NCBI GenBank assembly: GCA_017548605.1
Contig: JAFYZT010000055.1
Location: forward strand, 1-64,000
Length of the DNA stretch: 64,000 nt
Origin: Prevotella sp.
GTDB lineage: Bacteria; Bacteroidota; Bacteroidia; Bacteroidales; Bacteroidaceae
Reading direction: 5' to 3'
Shown: in pieces, positions 63,290 to 64,000 of the stretch
Layout of the letters: every line of letters starts with the position of its first letter
Position numbering within the stretch: the first letter of the stretch is position 1
The notes under the pieces: generated by a model
Database searches by the model: none
The model's input: the letters and a program-made list of their open reading frames with translations, nothing else
Told to the model about the DNA's origin: nothing
Program-made: the position numbers and the translations under genes

Positions 63290-64000
63290 TTAGCAAATCT
63301 TGCGTGAGCCGTCACCGATGACCACATCGATGACTTTCGGCTCCTTGCCGTATTTCTCCTTGTAACGTTTCTTGGCGTCAGCGATGAACGGCTCGTAAAG
63401 TTCGTCTTTCACCAAGTTGATGGTGCAACCGCCGAAGCCACCGCCCATGATACGGCTACCTGTGACACCGTTGTCGCGGGCGATATCGTTGAGGAAATCG
63501 AGTTCTTCGCAGCTTACCTCATATTCCTTCGACAAGCCCTCGTGAGTTTCATACATCTTCTTGCCCACCGTCTCATAGTCGCCGGCCACCAAGGCATCGC
63601 AAACTGCTAGTACGCGGTCTTTCTCGCCGAGCACGAAATGAGCACGTTTGTAGTCTTCTTCGCCAACTTCGGCGCGTACCTCATCCAGCTGTTCCCACGT
63701 GCAGTCGCGTAGCGTCTCAAACTTGCCTTCTGGATGTTTGGCGGCAATGTGCTTCACCACGTTCTCGCACGAGTTGCGGCGGTCATTGTAGGGCGAGCCT
63801 GCCAGTTCGTGTTTCACACACGAGTTGAGCAACACCAGTTTGTATCCTTTCGGGTTAAAGGGGAAATATTCAAATTCACGGCTGCGGCAGTCCAGACGCA
63901 TCAGTTTACCGGCCTGTCCGAAAACACTCGCGAATTGATCCATGATACCACAGTTCACTCCGCAGTAGTTATGCTCAGTGGCTTGTCCGGCAAGGGCCAT
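63290..64000 (-). CDS. galK: Galactokinase, C-terminal part (runs off the window)
   Basis: The last 236 residues of a GHMP kinase; the start lies beyond the right edge (about 150 residues missing relative to the usual 385). Visible are the GHMP region with catalytic Asp in GVNCGIMDQFASVFG, LLNSCVKHELAGSPYNDRR (galactokinase motif region) and the third motif GSRIMGGGFGGCTINLV. It phosphorylates galactose to galactose-1-P (Leloir pathway). Own terminator downstream. Confidence 0.93.
   Translation of the reverse strand: MALAGQATEHNYCGVNCGIMDQFASVFGQAGKLMRLDCRSREFEYFPFNPKGYKLVLLNSCVKHELAGSPYNDRRNSCENVVKHIAAKHPEGKFETLRDCTWEQLDEVRAEVGEEDYKRAHFVLGEKDRVLAVCDALVAGDYETVGKKMYETHEGLSKEYEVSCEELDFLNDIARDNGVTGSRIMGGGFGGCTINLVKDELYEPFIADAKKRYKEKYGKEPKVIDVVIGDGSRKIC

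Overview
The window reads as a chromosomal segment from a Bacteroidota bacterium, most likely a Prevotella/Segatella/Bacteroides-type gut or oral anaerobe. The gene content supports this: DUF5686, DUF4332, DUF4421 and DUF4827 proteins, a TamA-like/TamB pair, a Nudix-type AraR and a sodium-driven arabinose symporter. Many genes are also preceded by the Bacteroidota promoter form TTTG-N19/20-TAnnTTTG instead of a sigma70 promoter, and Shine-Dalgarno sequences are scarce. Species cannot be named from sequence alone.

Layout. (1) 55-11041, minus strand: a tightly packed lipid/polyene-type locus that probably continues beyond the left edge. In transcription order it holds an AraC regulator, a GNAT acetyltransferase, a ketoacyl-ACP synthase, an acyl carrier protein, an MMPL exporter, a CrtI-like FAD oxidoreductase, a LolA-like carrier and a DUF5686 outer-membrane protein. 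This set resembles part of a flexirubin/aryl-polyene cluster. (2) 11174-14442: an M28 aminopeptidase and RmuC. (3) 14767-20814: two tandem GH3 glycosidases and a CE1-type esterase behind a consensus promoter. (4) 21006-32381: TamB and a lipidated Omp85 protein, a sugar nucleotidyltransferase, a DHH phosphoesterase, DUF4827 and GlmM. (5) 32504-35292, minus strand: RNase G, a 29-residue AURKAIP1/COX24-like basic protein, an HU protein and a DUF4332 protein. (6) 35552-44181: type II pantothenate kinase, a secreted TPR-CHAT protein, a His-rich COG0523 GTPase, a DIP1984 protein and several envelope proteins.

(7) 44468-49660 is an accessory, AT-richer patch. It contains an orphan type I specificity subunit (hsdS), a truncated second copy of rpiB, a hicAB toxin-antitoxin pair, a membrane protein followed by an in-frame open extension, and three copies of a 36-39 bp repeat. 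(8) 49663-64000, minus strand, is a complete L-arabinose regulon: galK (partial), galM, sugar symporter, araR, araD, araA, araB, DUF4421, GH51 arabinofuranosidase, transketolase and rpiB. Together these release arabinose from arabinan/arabinoxylan, import it, convert it via ribulose and ribulose-5-P to xylulose-5-P, and pass it into the pentose phosphate pathway.

Non-coding structure is the least expected part. Many spacers carry short tandem arrays with 7, 8, 10 or 14 bp period, several introduced by the same GTAATCTCTT lead. A ~210-230 bp intergenic element occurs twice in inverted orientation (8759-8985 and 30113-30319). A GC-rich hairpin motif recurs in other spacers. I found no tRNA, rRNA, CRISPR array or transposase gene.
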